This document shows, piece by piece, positions 13,055 to 26,847 of a DNA stretch of 64,000 nucleotides. Below the pieces are notes generated by a model. The model made no database searches and was not told where the DNA came from. It saw only the letters and a list, made by a program, of their open reading frames with translations. Numbering within the stretch: the first letter of the stretch is position 1; every line of letters starts with the position of its first letter. Position numbers and translations under genes: made by a program. Source of the DNA: Phoebastria nigripes (taxonomy: Eukaryota; Chordata; Aves; Procellariiformes; Diomedeidae); assembly GCA_035582835.1 (NCBI GenBank), contig JAYKAV010001245.1, forward strand, positions 186,001 through 250,000, in the 5' to 3' direction.

Positions 13055-13070
13055 CTTCAGGCACCTCCTT
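13055..13070 (-). CDS. Possible 16-bp microexon
   Basis: A very strong polypyrimidine tract (including a run of nine C) ends in ATCTTAAG. Only 16 bp later there is a GAAG-GTGAGG donor (13049-13054). The splice signals are excellent, but the exon does not fit the phase between its neighbours: 17029-17064 leaves phase 0 and 12751-12796 enters in phase 0. If included, 16 bp would shift the frame unless another exon accompanies it. It may be an alternative or decoy exon. Confidence 0.25.
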
Positions 13071-16000
13071 CTTAAGATATGGGGGGGGGAAAGAGGGAAA
13101 AAGGAACTGCTTTCCTGACATTCAGCAAATCCCTGGTTTTTACACAGTCCTCTCCAGAACCGTGTTCTCCTTGCAGGTCTTCTCAATGAAACAGGGATGG
13201 TTGGTATGTCAGGGAGCTGTGAAGAGTAAAAGAAGGTCAGAGAAGCCAGGAACAAGGAAAATTGCAGCAAAAGGGGCACTGTCATGGAGCAGGAGGGTCT
13301 AACTAACAGTACAAGCCGTCCATGAGTGACTGTCATTTAGAAAGTTCATGCAATGAGCAGTCTGCAGGCATGGGGAGTGAAAAGCACATCCCATAAAACA
13401 AGTACACAGGATATGGGGCACACTTCATCCCATAAAACGCCTACACGAATGCCCATGACATGCTAGCATCTGGCCCTCAGAATACATTACTACAGTTGAA
13501 TAAGATAATTCAGCAGTAAGGTTTGTACTCCACAGTGGGTGCTTTGCAGCATAGACATGACATGGGCATGATACTGTGACACCAACCAGAATCCCTTACA
13601 CGAGAGGCCACGGAGGTAGAGAGGTTGCCATTCTGGGAACATACACTTCAGTAAGGGGCTGAAACTGAAGATGTTAGATGGACAACATAAATGAAAGAAA
13701 AATTTAAAAGGAGGCAGGGAAACACTTCTGCCAGTGACTATGAAGGTTACATAGAAAATACCATTTAGAGAGAGCTTCAAATGACAACAGATGGTGTTTA
13801 CACGATTTCAATCCTACTTGACTCTNTTATGGATATATAACTTATCTATTGCTCCATTTGTCATGTAAACAAAGAATAAAGAAAGAAGTTTAAATACTTG
13901 CTTTGATTGTGCATTTTCTTTTTGGTATTGAAATGGTTGCTTTTCATAATTTCATACTTCAGTTGACTCACTATGATACTCATTATGAAATAATAAAACT
14001 ATGAAATAATGAGTTATACAAAACACATTTCTGCAATGGTCCCTTAACACACATGCTTGGGGCTAGACATAAAATAAAATCACCTTTCTGTTTAGAAGAC
14101 TTTGGCTGAATTATATTTAAAGTTGAATAATTTCTTCTAAATTGTTTGTTAATGCATTGATACACACAAAACCACAAGGGTTAAAACGGTATGTCTCTAT
14201 TCTTTCCCCATACCCTCTCTGCAGAAAATTCTATAACATGTATTTGAAGTGACAGTATGTATACCATCATATACTAAATCATTTCAAATTACCATTTTTA
14301 TATAGACATGTATACATGCATATTTCACACTTCCAAGAAAACTTGTTATATATGTGCTGGAATAATAGTATTTGTAATCCTAGAACAGTTTCCTTTTCTA
14401 TATGAAACAATTTTCTCTCTCTGCCTTTACTGTATTAGGACAGATCCCATGGTTAAAAGAAGAGAAAGCAAAGACAGAAGAAATGCTGCTGGCTGATTTG
14501 AAGTTACCGAAGAATGTTGACTAGGATGGACCCATAATTTCACCTACTAGGGAGATCCTATGTACCCTCTGCAACACATACAGTCAAAAGCAGTCTTCCT
14601 TCCTAGCAACTGATATCATAACATGCCAAAAAGTCTGATAATTGACTATGGGGAAGAAAAGAGACAGGAAACCGCACAGTTTTCTTCACCTCCTCCTGAC
14701 AACGTGGGAAGAGCTGAATCCATGGGCTCTCTGCTGTGCTTCCAGCAGGGAAGGGCATATTCACCATCCCCTCACCTTGGACAGCGGCTCAAAGCCATGG
14801 TTTATTTTCAAACACTTTAATAATAGAAGGCTGAAATAACCTTCTGAGGTCTGAATGGGTCAGATCCAGCGTGCACATCTGACAGCATGATAACTAACAC
14901 TGCCTGCGCAGCTAGTGACAGTCAGAGATACTTTGAAGTAAACTTGAATGAAGTACACCAGCCAAGTGCTAGGTGTGTTTTGAAGGCAACCCCTCAGGCT
15001 GCGGCTTCTCACCCCTCCTCTGCCCAAAGCACCGGCTCAGTGAGCGGGCTCTGAAGCAGCTGCAGCCGAAGCGCGGTGACTATTAATTGTGGATAGAAAA
15101 AGCCCTTACAAGTGCCAGGGGAAGAGGAAAATNTCTGAAGTCTCAGGCATGGGGAGCTGCTAAAGGAGAAACACAAAATAGCTTTAAGTCACGTTATTTC
15201 CTCTCGCAAAGCACAAAGAGAGCAGGCACCACTGAATGTAAAATGAGTAACTGCAAGAAAAAAATCCAGTTTGCACTCATGCCATTGATAACAACTTGGT
15301 TTGCACAAAACACATGACCCTACATATTCTGTGAGCATAGGAAGGCTTGTTAAAACAAAATCCATATTTAAATCCAGAAAGAAGGGCAATTCAGACTTAG
15401 GGCTCCTCTGAAAATGTCATTTTATAAGGTACTTTCACACCAGTCAACTTCAAGCCAGTTCCCTCTGTAGAGAAAGGAGCACTATCAAGGAATCGCTCTT
15501 TATCTCCACTTACTACATAAGGTTCCTCAGAAGACTATCCTCTGAATGTGGCTGTAGTTTCATGAGAAGCACTGTCGTTCTGACTTAAATTTTCCCAGCT
15601 CACACTTTTAAGTCATCCATTTCCAAATCCANTTCACAGCACAGCTGCAGAAAGCTTTGTGGCAAAACAGCAAAGGGAGCAATGCAGGAGGGGAAATGAC
15701 GGGTTGGTGACAAAGCAGGACTATCACAGGCCAATATCATACATACGGCTTTGTCTGATAAAACCTTGGCTGTGGCTGGTTAATGAAATGCCTTAATTTC
15801 GGTGATGAAATCTCCTCTCTTCTCTCACCTCACACCTTAGTGGTTGCCGGTGGCAAATAACATAGCAACCTCGGGGCAAACAGGAGTTGCTGCATTAGGA
15901 ACCTGCCCCTCTCACTGCAGCCAACCTGTACAATCCCTATGGCTTTCCACAGCAACNCACATCCTGAAACACCCAGTGAACAACAAAAAACTAAACAGTC

Positions 16001-17028
16001 ATATTTCAGTAATATTTACTAGAATAATCAATCTGCCATAGAATGATTAGTACTCCTTGTGCAAAATATTGAGCATGTTACACCCCCTATACTGACAGGG
16101 ATGCTAAACACTCTGTTTAGGGTGTTTTAGCTCTGCCCCTACAACAAGCACCTACAGCCAGTGAGAAATAATAATTGTCAAAAGGAATATGATAGAAGAG
16201 GGTTCATGAACAAACAAANGTAACCAGACTCTTCTTCCCTCTAGGTCAAACCAGATGTGATTGCGATCAGGAGTCACAGAGGTCTTAGTCCTGATTTAAT
16301 ACAGTGAAAGCATCATCATCTTGTCAGGCTCTAAGCAGAAGAGATGGAAGGACAGAAAGCCACAAACAAAATCTCTTGAAAACCGCACAGGGCATCACAC
16401 GGCAATTTACAAAAGACAATTATCTTTCCCACTGCTTCATGCAAGGCATCTTTCCTTAGGTCTAGATGTGGGGAGATAATGAATGCTCACGCAGCTCCTT
16501 TGGGTTTCAGTGCTAGCTGCCAACACTCAACATATTCAAANTGGAGGCCTTCAGATTGGAAATGGACAGCTAAAGCTGCACCTTTTTCATTTTACTTCAC
16601 ACCACTTCCAGCATCTAAGGTATCACCTTAGACGTTGTTGACTCCCCTTAGCTGTACAACTGGAGATAGGACAGAGGAAAGAAACATTATATTTTTCCTC
16701 GCTAATCAAATTCAGTAAGGCCTTAATTTGCTTCAAACAACTTTCCATTGATGAATAAAGAGGGAATATTTAAACACAGAAACAATCCAGCTCAAACAAC
16801 TCTTTCCAGCAATGGAAAGTGACAGCACATGCACACATATAATCACATGGGAAATAATAATAGTATGTCCCAGTGCACTGCATAGCATAAGAAAGCCAAC
16901 TGCCCAAGGGATATGTCAAGAATGATTTATTTGTATACAGGGCTCTCTTTCCATGTGTCACTGCCTGATTTCTTCAACAGAATCACTAAAACCTTGGTGG
17001 AAAAATAGCTATAGCTTCTTTTCCTTAC
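13071..17028. other. Intron-like stretch
   Basis: About 4 kb with no exon I can support. A donor-like site near 15.83 kb (GAG before GTGAGAG) has only a poor acceptor and a cysteine-rich open frame and was not accepted. No recognisable interspersed repeat. Confidence 0.45.
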
Positions 17029-17064
17029 CTTATCTCTTGTCATTTGAAAATAACTTAAATAGTT
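17029..17064 (-). CDS. Predicted internal exon, 36 bp
   Basis: The acceptor reads CCTATATTTCTTTTAAAG and the donor is TAAG before GTAAGG (17023-17028). Of the three frames only phase 0 is open, encoding NYLSYFQMTRDK. It enters and leaves in phase 0, so it fits between the exons at 21097-21128 and 12751-12796 without shifting frame. Small size keeps the confidence moderate. Confidence 0.48.
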
Positions 17065-20000
17065 CTTTAAAAGAAATATAGGATCTTTCTCANTAGTTGA
17101 AAAATTGGAGGAAGCTGTTTAAAAATACTTTGCTTCTAACTTACATTCACACACACATAAGCAGATAAAATGTTTAGATTCTACTGAAAATATCAGTATT
17201 TTGATTTGAAAAAACACATTACTAATTCAGAAACTGATTGATGGCTTTTCTTGTCTCTTCCTGTAGATATTATCTCATATAACCTTTTGTCTCAATATTG
17301 TCCAACTTTTGCAATGTGATGGTTTTGCTTCTGTATATCCATTATATTATTTCAAACCAGTCAGATGTATAGGTAATGTATCCATAGATAGTAGTCACAA
17401 AGCTATTATCTCCTCCTCCTCACAAGACTACTCTCTTCTTACTATCTTCTTGTACTTCTTTGTTTCCCACATCCTCCACTGCAAATTCCCTGGAAAGTTT
17501 AAAGGAATCAGTATCTACTGGATAAGGAACTGAAAAACAGACAATATAAATGACTAGAGGTATCATCTATAAGAATTGCTTCTGGAAGAGGATGGTTAGT
17601 CAGAACTTTGCCAAAGATTTAGCAACACTATCTGCGGTATGAGCTTTATCCAACGCACAGGAGCAAGCTGAGTATGAAACAATGCTGCCTCATCCAGTGG
17701 TCTGACAGATGAGTGGATATTGTGTTTTCAAATTTCCAGTAGTATTAACACTTAAGAAATTAGAATTCCTCCAAAGCTAAAGGCAGTACTCCTGAAAAGG
17801 ATCCTAACTGTTCCCATTACTGCTGGACTTCAACAGTTAGTCCATCCTCCCCTTCATCTTCCTGTGTTCTACCTGCCACCAAAGCCCTTAATGACACAAT
17901 CCTGTTTTTCATGCTATTTCTAGACTTACTGAAATTTTGAAAAAGTACAAGTTCTTACAAGATTTCCAGCTGACTTCAAATCTTCCAGGTTTGAAGTTCA
18001 GTGAGCTTTAACTTTGGCCTGGCAAGGTTTTGGAAAAATTAACAAAAACATTATGAAGCAAGACCACCTATTATGTAAAAATGATGAGGACAGAAATTAT
18101 ACACAGACTCATAAAATGATATAACATTGACCACATTTTGACCTAGTCAAATAATCTAGATGAATAGCAATGTTCAATACTTGATACAACACAGCATTTT
18201 TAAACAGGATGCATTTGGTATTCCTGTTGATGATCTGCTTACATTGTGCCAGAGATACAAGCAAACTATTGCTGTTATTTCCTTGACAGCATCAAAATTG
18301 TCACCAAAGAAGCCCTTGGTCAACAGGCAACAGCAAATCTGATGAGAGAAGCTGCACGTGTTAAGCATGTGTCCAAGTCAAAGGGAAGGAGCAATAGTGC
18401 TCCTCTACGAGTGAGACAGGTAGACACACGAGAAGCTACAGTCCAAGTGCCACACAGTGAGTGCACAAGGTATATGCCGCAGCACATCGCGTAGCTTAGC
18501 CATGTGGGAGCTGGAGAGTTTCCTGATTCCCAGCACAGAATTTAAAAGCTTGTTCAGCAAGGGAGGAGGTGGGATGTACCAGAAAATCTAAAGGCAGAAG
18601 AAACCCAACAAACAGAGGAAGACAGTGTCANGGCATTATTCAGAGAGGCAGTGCAGAGACAGAGCTCCTTGGATGTGAAATGTACTGAAAGGTAGAGTTG
18701 GGAATTTCTACATAAGCACCCGCATCCAAAGTACTTCTAACGTTACTTTAACAGTATATTTGACACAGTATGATTAGGTAGTGACAGATTTATTTCAGCA
18801 GTAACAATTACTGCCATTCTCCATGCTAAACCGCAGAAAAGAAACCAAAGATGTAAACATTCAGTCAGGTTTACTGATGAGCTAGAGTTATGCAGGGTAG
18901 AGGATTTCATGTCTTATACGTTTTTAGTTTGCCTACAGAAAAAAATACTGCATTCATTTATCATCAGCCAATTTGCATAAAGGAGAACAAAAGCATAAAC
19001 AATCATCAAGCATTTTTATTTTCAAAATGTTGTGGCCACAAGCCTCTCTTGCAAATTTCATAACCTGAGTTATTTTCCACCCATATTAGATAAGCGAGAC
19101 AGGGATGATTATGCATTATACAAATTGCATTAGACAAACCTCTAGAACAAACTATATGTTCTGAGCTAATGCCTTTTAATCACAGGCCTGCATCAGCAAC
19201 TAGGAAAAGTCACCCAGCTGGAGAGAATGACTGGGGTATGTGTCAGGAGACTCAGTCCCCAGAAGTCACCTTGCCTCCTGGACTGCAGAGGCTGAACTGA
19301 AGAGGGTGGGAAAACCTTCCCTGTGCCCCTTAAAAACATGTGAGCTGCTGAGGCCAGCAGCAATTCATTTCTGCAAGGTTCCTGATGTTCTGCAGCCCCA
19401 CAACAATCAGCCTGGGGTCAGTTTTGCTTCCCCTCTCCATACCCCAAATAACCTGAAAAGGTTACCTGGAAGCCTGAAAATAACACAGATGCATGCAGCT
19501 CTCCAAAACATGCATATGCTACAGAGATTATGCCAAGGGCTAGCACTAAATGTACCACAGTCAGGATGCAATCAGGAACACGTTTGCTTTAGTCGTAACA
19601 AGAACCACATCACCTCACCATGCAAACGTGAATCTCTGCTGAAGAGAGAGGTAGTTTGTGCAGCATTAGTTATGCTTAATAAGTCATTTCCCCCTCTTTT
19701 TGAGCTCTTTTTAAGAAACTTGGGAGAGACATCTGTTCATTTTGTTATTTGACTGCTGCTAAGCAGANGATAAGGACTTGTAAATACTCATAAATACTGC
19801 AGTTATCAGTTCCTCTAAATACAGTTATGAATTGCCACCAATTCAGTATGGAAGACTTCAGAACCTACAATTCAACTACCTAAACATCANGCTCTTTCTC
19901 TCCATAATTACCGGGACTCATTCAAATACAAAGACATGTAAACCTAGATCATTACCTAAAAGACTTCTACGCTTTAATTCATTTTGTTTGTTTGTTTTTT

Positions 20001-21096
20001 AATATATACTGTCCTTGCATTTAAAAGGGCTTTTTATTTCCCTGATAAATATGAAATATTACACATAAGGAAGAAAAATAAGCCTGTATAAAAATGACAT
20101 TTCTTCAGAAACAAGCAAATATATGAATCTTACAGTTTTACAACCCCTTCTATTACACAGAAAGATGCAAATTAACATGCCATGTTAGTGAAGTACGTGT
20201 GGAAGTAAAAAGAGGAAATGGCCAATTTTTAAGAAAGCACCGATAACATTTGTCATATTCAGAAGAAACAAAGTAGAACCCTCCATAAATTATCTAATGC
20301 ACATCCTAAATATATGAAATTAAAAGATTCCTATCTTCTGCTATTAACTTAATTGTGGTTGTACCAAAACCTTCAATTGCAATGAGAGCAGAATTTTGCA
20401 AACACTGAAGTGACAAGTCCCTGCCCCAGAGAGCTTCTAACATAATTTGAATCCGTAAAATCAGTAATAGCTTAATTGCTTCAAAATTTTAGATGAAGAA
20501 TATAACTATCTATTTGATGAAAGCATGGAAGAAATTTCTGAATAACCTTAGTGAAAATGCTATTTAATTAATTCATTATAAGAATATAGCTTTGTGTATA
20601 GTTATTTCTACTTGCATCAACTTGGATAGCCAACAAGCCTTAATTAGTTGCAATTTTGACAGAGCATGATCTTCAGGGACAGTGGAGTCATTTTACATTA
20701 CAGCAATTAATCTGTTAAGCCCTGTAGCTGTATGCTTGAAAGGTACATCATATTTATTACTCATGCAGAATGGAAGTAGNTTGCATGGATTATGAGAAAA
20801 TAAAGCAGTTACACAGTATTTGATTCTTTCTCTCTCTCTAAAATAGATACATACATTAAAATTACATACGTAAGTATATATACATTATAATTTATGTGTT
20901 CTAAATATAAATATATGCATTATATAGAATTTATACATACACACACACACAACCATTCACTCATTGATAAGGACAACGTTCCTTGCAGTTTCAATCAGCT
21001 AACACACACAAAAACGAGAATCTGGGTTTTCCATGCTCATCTGAAAACTGATTCCTAGAACTTGTTTACACAAACGCTGGCACTATGGACACTCAC
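17065..21096. other. Intron-like stretch
   Basis: About 4 kb with no supported exon on the minus strand. It contains the longest open frame of the window on the plus strand (19240-19752, 170 codons), which has no splice or codon support I can point to. Sequence from about 20840 to 20960 is an AT-rich low-complexity patch ending in a short AC run (20939-20950). Confidence 0.45.
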
Positions 21097-21128
21097 CTTC
21101 CTCCCAGCTACATAAAAGTCAGCTTTCT
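21097..21128 (-). CDS. Predicted internal exon, 32 bp
   Basis: The acceptor is CTTGCTTTACCTGACTGCAG, with a good pyrimidine tract. The donor is GAAG before GTGAGT (21091-21096), a perfect consensus. Only one of three frames is open, encoding KADFYVAGRK after two bases that complete an incoming codon. It leaves phase 0 and so joins NYLSYFQMTRDK of the next exon. Both splice sites are strong; the small size leaves some doubt. Confidence 0.55.
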
Positions 21129-24100
21129 CTGCAGTCAGGTAAAGCAAGACTTTGCATAGTGCTCTAACACAGCATTTAACCAACAGGTCCTGCCAACCAG
21201 TTGCCTCCTTTTCATCCTTAGACCTCACCAATCAAATGATACTAGAATAGTAAATCTGGAAAAATTACTCTCTCCTTTATTCTTATGGCTGATTCCCCAA
21301 TTTCTCTGGATCACTGGGCTATTTTATATGGAATCCAAAAAGACAACAACTAGCATACGCAGCGTTATGCAGGCATTAATGATCAAACGTAGAGGCCTGT
21401 ACCGTAGACATCTAAATCTAGGTTGCCTTCATAGACAGTGGAGAGAAATAAACGTTCTTAAGAGGCACAGCATCTCAGTGCAAAGTAAAGATTTTCTTCT
21501 GACATTGCAGCCCAGATGGGTATGAGATAATGGTCTTGGAACACGTAAACTGTTTGACGTACTCAGTTCTACAGAGAAAAGCCAGGATAAGTGGGAAGCT
21601 TTGCTGGAGATGTCCTCTTCTGTGCATGAAAGGTACATAAAGACAAGTGCAAAAAGAAGCAGACATGAGGGAACAAACTGAAGTGGCTCCAGGGGAAAAA
21701 CTCACAGATAAACTCACACCCACAGAAACGCTGGAAAGGGCAAAGCACGATCTAGGTCCAGGGTGGTTTAACTTCATCAGCTGCAGAGGTTCTTCTCTGT
21801 CTCCTCAAAGGAAAATGCAATACAAATACCAACAACCACCAAGCAGCGTACCTACGAGAAGGAACCAAGGATTATATGGATGATAAAGAAACTGGATGCA
21901 TTAGCTCTTCCTTTCATTTTCTAGTAGATGGACCTTCTGGGGCTTGCTGTGTTCCAGACAGGACCAGATGAGTGCAACAAGGAGGATAATTCCACAACTC
22001 TCCTGCCACCAAGTAATAAAGACAGGAACTATTTTGCCTTTTAATTCGCCCTCAGGACTACTCTATACAGCCATGACATCTGAGTGATAGGCACTTTGGG
22101 TGCTGATACTAACATTAGCTTCCTTACTTTTATGGACTGTGTTGCTAAGAGACACTCATGTGCAACTTTTACTCTAAGGTTACAACTTTTTTTCTTTCAC
22201 TTTTTTGTGAATTTTCTGTGAGTTCTCACTTGCCATTGGACCCATGCCACAAACTTCAGTGCTGACCCTGAACTTCTCCAAAGCCCATCAGGTAGCCAGC
22301 TTTCACCTGGAAGCTTCTCTGCTTCATGTGACTTTAAAGAAAAAAATTCAATAGACATTTTAATAAAGCACCTGTTTTAAGAATTAATTTACTGAAACTT
22401 TTAACTTTATTCATTTAGCGCGACCAATGCAGACAGGAACATACGCAGACATTGTGCATTACAATTCAGGGTGAAATGGTCAAAATCAATAGGGAAGCAT
22501 GGAATAGTTTCCACATTCATTTATTAGTCTGCAAATAAATGACTGAAGGTCAGTTATTCTTTTCTTATGCCATACTGAAGAGGGGAAGTACACATGGGAG
22601 CTCAGAGACCAAATTTAGTTTCTTGTTAGATACACTGCATGGCTGTTTCAAAAAGAAACAGAAAATATTTGTTGTTAACACATGGAAGTGCTCATGGTCC
22701 TGTCTTTTTCCACAGCACATGTTTTAGACTGGGGCAAGGGGAGGAAATTATTTGCTAATTCCTGAAGGATTTTGCCTAGGAAGTATAAACATTGTCAGTA
22801 AAATCAATTAAGATTGCTCAGACCCTGTGTATTTTCTTAGTGATTTTTCTCCCTGGCCAATGAATAGTTGGACCCATGGAAACCTCATGTTGCTAATGCC
22901 TCCTACCAGGAACATCAACACAGGCAAAGCAAACATTTTCATGGGCTGTGAGTAAAACTATCATTAAACTATTTTCCCAAATTGACTGTATATATTTCTG
23001 CTGTGTCAATTCCTACATCTTTTCAGGCTGACTGACTGGTACGTGGTTTTGCACTAGCACTCCACTCCGAAACACGGATTATTTTGCAAAAGGCCTGAGA
23101 CTGGATGAGTCTGCAGAGAGAGGGACATAGATGCTAATAAATCCTCANTGAAATAATTCCTAGAAATTTGTCTTTAAAGTGTTTTCTTAGGAATAAAAGC
23201 AGCTGAAATGCAAATTATAAAGCCTGTATCCATACATTTTTAAAGGTCTTCTCAATTCAGTATCAATGTTTATTTAGGTGCTATAAATCTGTGTCGTGGA
23301 ATTTACAGTCTATAGGTTTATCTGAGGGTGAACTAAATACTTGGCATGGCAGACAGCCTCAGAAACATTAATATGGTTATTCGCACATAACATTTACAGC
23401 TCAATAAAATAAAATCTACAGAAGAGAGTGAAAGTCATAGCTTCCATGTATAGCCCATGCCCGAGCCTTGGAGCAGAATTCCTGCTAAAAGTAGCACTAT
23501 CCTGCCAGTCCTTGTTTTCTTATCAGAAAGATTTTCTAGCTAGCAGAAATCCCCAACCATCATGTGTTTTTGCTTTCAGCTCAGATTTTCACAGGCAACA
23601 TCTTGCTTTGAGTCTAACTTTAGCCAAGGGTTACCTTCTTTGTGTTCTAGTCAATCTTAGGTTTGTTACCACAAGGGCTGCAGACAGCATCTCCCCTCCA
23701 GCACTTACTGTCCTTATCAAGTGTAGACAATTAACATTTGCTTAAGGGACTTCAAGAGAGCACTCAGTTGTCCCCTTTCTCAGTAGACTGCAGTTCAGCT
23801 AAACATCAGCCCTTCGAAAAGTTTCATAAAAGTAAATCCTAATTAAAACTTTTTTCAGAAGGAAAAAATAATCTACTTTGGTTTATAGGCTTAATGGTGT
23901 ACTAAAGAAGAACTCTTCTCCATCTGATTAAAAGGCTCCTGCACATTAAAGCTGTGGACTGGAGCTGAACTTGGAGCTGGGAGTTTTTCTGAGCTCATGG
24001 GTCCAGGAATTTGTTTTGACTTGTCCTGAAACTGTGCTGTGGTCAAGACCCNGATATGCAACACTTCCCTCTCTTCCCTCCTCCACGTTTCCCCAAGAAG

Positions 24101-25660
24101 GAAAGCCAAGCATGCAAAGCTGGGAGTCCTGGGAGGACTGGCAGATCCAGGATCTCTTCAGGCAGAAATTGTTCAGCCTCGACATAGCCCGAGGCACCCA
24201 CCCAGCTCACCAGGAAGAATTATTTAAATCTTGCCCACAGCTGTAATTATCATACTCCCAGCATGCAAAACCCCCTTTTTCCTCTGCAGCAGTAATTTCA
24301 GCTTCTCCAGAATCCTAATGTTCATATATTTTAAGAGAGTTTCTTGTTCTCATCAAGAAGAAAAAAGTAAACCTGCTGAAAGGCTCTTGCTACAAGAAAA
24401 GCCACTAAAAACAAACAAAAAGAAAATCAAGGATTTTGGTAGTTTTTTGCAGTACTCAGAAGTGCAGTAGCACTACAGTTGCCTTAGGAGCACCCATGAT
24501 CTGTAAAATGTTTGTAATGTTGTACATTATGTGAACAACGCGGTTACAAGAGGAGAAGAGACAGCAAATAAATAGTGTTAAACAAAGGTGAAGGGAAGTG
24601 CCTGAAGAGGCGGTTAGCAGAGGCTGGAATGACCAGCAGATAACTAAGGATCTAGCAGATAACTGGTGTGGAGAACAGGCAGCTGAGAAGCAACTGGAAA
24701 AAGCCTACTTGCTGCAGATAGGCTTCATTTTGAAAGAATAGGGTCTACACCTCAGGTGGAAAACATGTCAAGTTCTTCCAGCTGAGGAGTCATGCACACA
24801 CCAGAGTGATTGACCTTCTAGCCTGGGTAGGTCTGCAGGTAGGGGTACGCTGGGGGACAGGATGGATTTGGGTCAAAGAGCCTGAAGTACCACAACAACC
24901 GAGCTCAAACCAGAACAAAAGTAGGAAAGCAGATACACTAGGTGTATATTTTTCACAGTATAAATCCAGGTAGGGCTAATATATCCTCTTGGCTGTTTGA
25001 ATATAGATCTGGCTGTGCATAATACAGGAAAAGATTCAAGAAGTTGGGACAAACACAAATACTTTTGCCAAACATCATTCTTAACCAGGGATGCCTTCAG
25101 GAAAGCAATATGCTAGATGAGGAACCAAGAGTAGAATTATTCTTCTATAGTCTATGGAGAGCGATGGGTATCTCAGGAGAGTGATCCTTCTTATCCTACG
25201 GTAACTCTTCTCACTGATTACAGTGAGAGTGCAGACACTAGCTAAATGCAGACAAATAATGTTCAGATGGATTAGGCTAGGCAAAAAGAATGGTATACTC
25301 ATTGACATTTCCACCACCAGTTATTCTAAATCTGTACTACCCTGTCACTCACATATTGCTGGCTGGGATCAGCATTTCAACAGGCTAAGTACAGAGAGCA
25401 ATANGTATCAGTGACCTGCATGCAGAATGTTAGACAATTTATACCACTCTAGGAAGCAATTTTGCATGGTCCCCAACCACAAGCCATGTAAAATGAGAAA
25501 TTAGGAATTAAAAATCTAAAAAACAAATTTCAGCTTTTCTTAATTATGTTTCTAACCTGTGTGTATGTGCATCATCATCATCATCATCATTAGAACACAC
25601 TTCCGCTATCATGAAGAGATTTACAAGAGGTTTATGCATGTGATATTCCAATGCACATAC
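21129..25660. other. Intron-like stretch
   Basis: About 4.5 kb. At least one exon of the gene may be hidden between here and 30.7 kb, because phases of the flanking predicted exons do not join. A 27-bp candidate near 25.21-25.24 kb was seen but is weak. No recognisable mobile element. Confidence 0.4.
25570..25590 (+). repeat. (CAT)7 microsatellite
   Basis: Seven perfect CAT units inside an intron-like stretch, just right of the predicted exon region that starts at 25704 and ends at 25661. Confidence 0.95.
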
Positions 25661-25704
25661 CTGCCTCTGCCAAATAAACAAGTGCAGAGCTTCAGGGATA
25701 GCTC
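25661..25704 (-). CDS. Predicted internal exon, 44 bp
   Basis: A long pyrimidine-rich tract ends TTGCAACTTCCAG (AG at 25705-25706), and the donor is GCAG before GTATGT (25655-25660). Both sites are strong. Two frames are open: AIPEALHLFIWQRQ (enters phase 1, leaves phase 0) and ELSLKLCTCLFGRG (enters phase 0, leaves phase 2). The first joins the tentative 25-bp exon at 27242-27266, the second joins 30733-30766 directly. Neither connects to the exon at 21097-21128, so a neighbouring exon is still missing. Confidence 0.5.
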
Positions 25705-26847
25705 CTGGAAGTTGCAATGAGGGTAGAACATGAACTATCAGAAGGTCTTAAGGACAAAAGTNAGCTTATTTTGTTTCCTGGGAAGCATGATTGAAATCAG
25801 TAAGGTTCTTCAGACTTTCATCTACCTGATTAAACGTTGTTTTCCACTCAAGTACAGACTCTAATACTAAGCCTGTTCATGCTTGGCCTACTGGTTAAGC
25901 ACAACTAAACCACATCCTGTATGGGACTCCATTGGGACCCTACTCAATGTGAGCAGAGGACTTTCTTGGGGAAGTTCTTTCTGAAAGGTTTCATGGGTTT
26001 CAGAGNTACCATAAACAATTCAGTATGTATTTCAGTTTATTTCCTAAGATGAATCTTCACCCTGGAGAATGCAGGAGAGCTGGTAACTCCCGCTAGAAGC
26101 CAGGTTGCTGGAACTTTAAAAAGCCAGGCAAATCCTGTTTCCCCGTGAAGTTAATAGAAACACGGTGAAATCAGTGGTTCTCCAGCACAGGCAATTACCC
26201 TGTTTGTTGAGCTAGGGGCATGGTGTTGTTCAATCCATTTGGAACAAAAAGGAAGAAAGGTAATTGAAAGTCCAGTTGTCTTTCTAGCTCAGTGTGAATC
26301 CGTTATTATACTTTTGGATGAGTAGGCGACAGATGTTTTACAAGCCTGACATAAATTGNTAAGAATAATCCCACTCCCATTCATAAAAAATTCTTGCATT
26401 CTATTTCCAACACCTGTCACCCAGATATCTGCTTCTCTTAATTTTTGTGTTTAAACAGTGGGGAAAAAGAAGAAAAAAAATCTTTATGAGAGGGCTGAAA
26501 ATCTTCCCGATGGATTTCTTCTTAATTTCTCAAGAGATACATCAAAAAATGTGGCTATAGGCAACGGCCTATGAGTTTAGATTATCATTCAGCTAACTTC
26601 CTGTGCATATTCATACTACATGGTGCATATGGTGTTTCAAATCTCTCTGCCTGGATAGTCTTCTACAGTTTTATGCAGCACAATATAAAATCAGTGTGGT
26701 TTCACCTACACTTCAGAACTACCATTTTTAAGGACAGGGTCTCTACAAAGCATTTTAACTTGCATGATTTTCCCCTTAAGTCATTGTTTTCAAAAGAAAT
26801 TTGGTATAAAAACCCATATATTACTAGCTAATAGAAACTGTTCTAGT

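Noticed and set aside
15828..15900. Donor-like GAG/GTGAGAG with a cysteine-rich open frame
   Set aside because: The only usable acceptor follows a purine-rich stretch, and the peptide composition looks random.
25205..25245. 27-bp minus-strand segment between TCTGCATTTAG and GTGAGAAG
   Set aside because: The donor context (TCA) is weak, and its phase does not connect to the 44-bp exon in either open frame.
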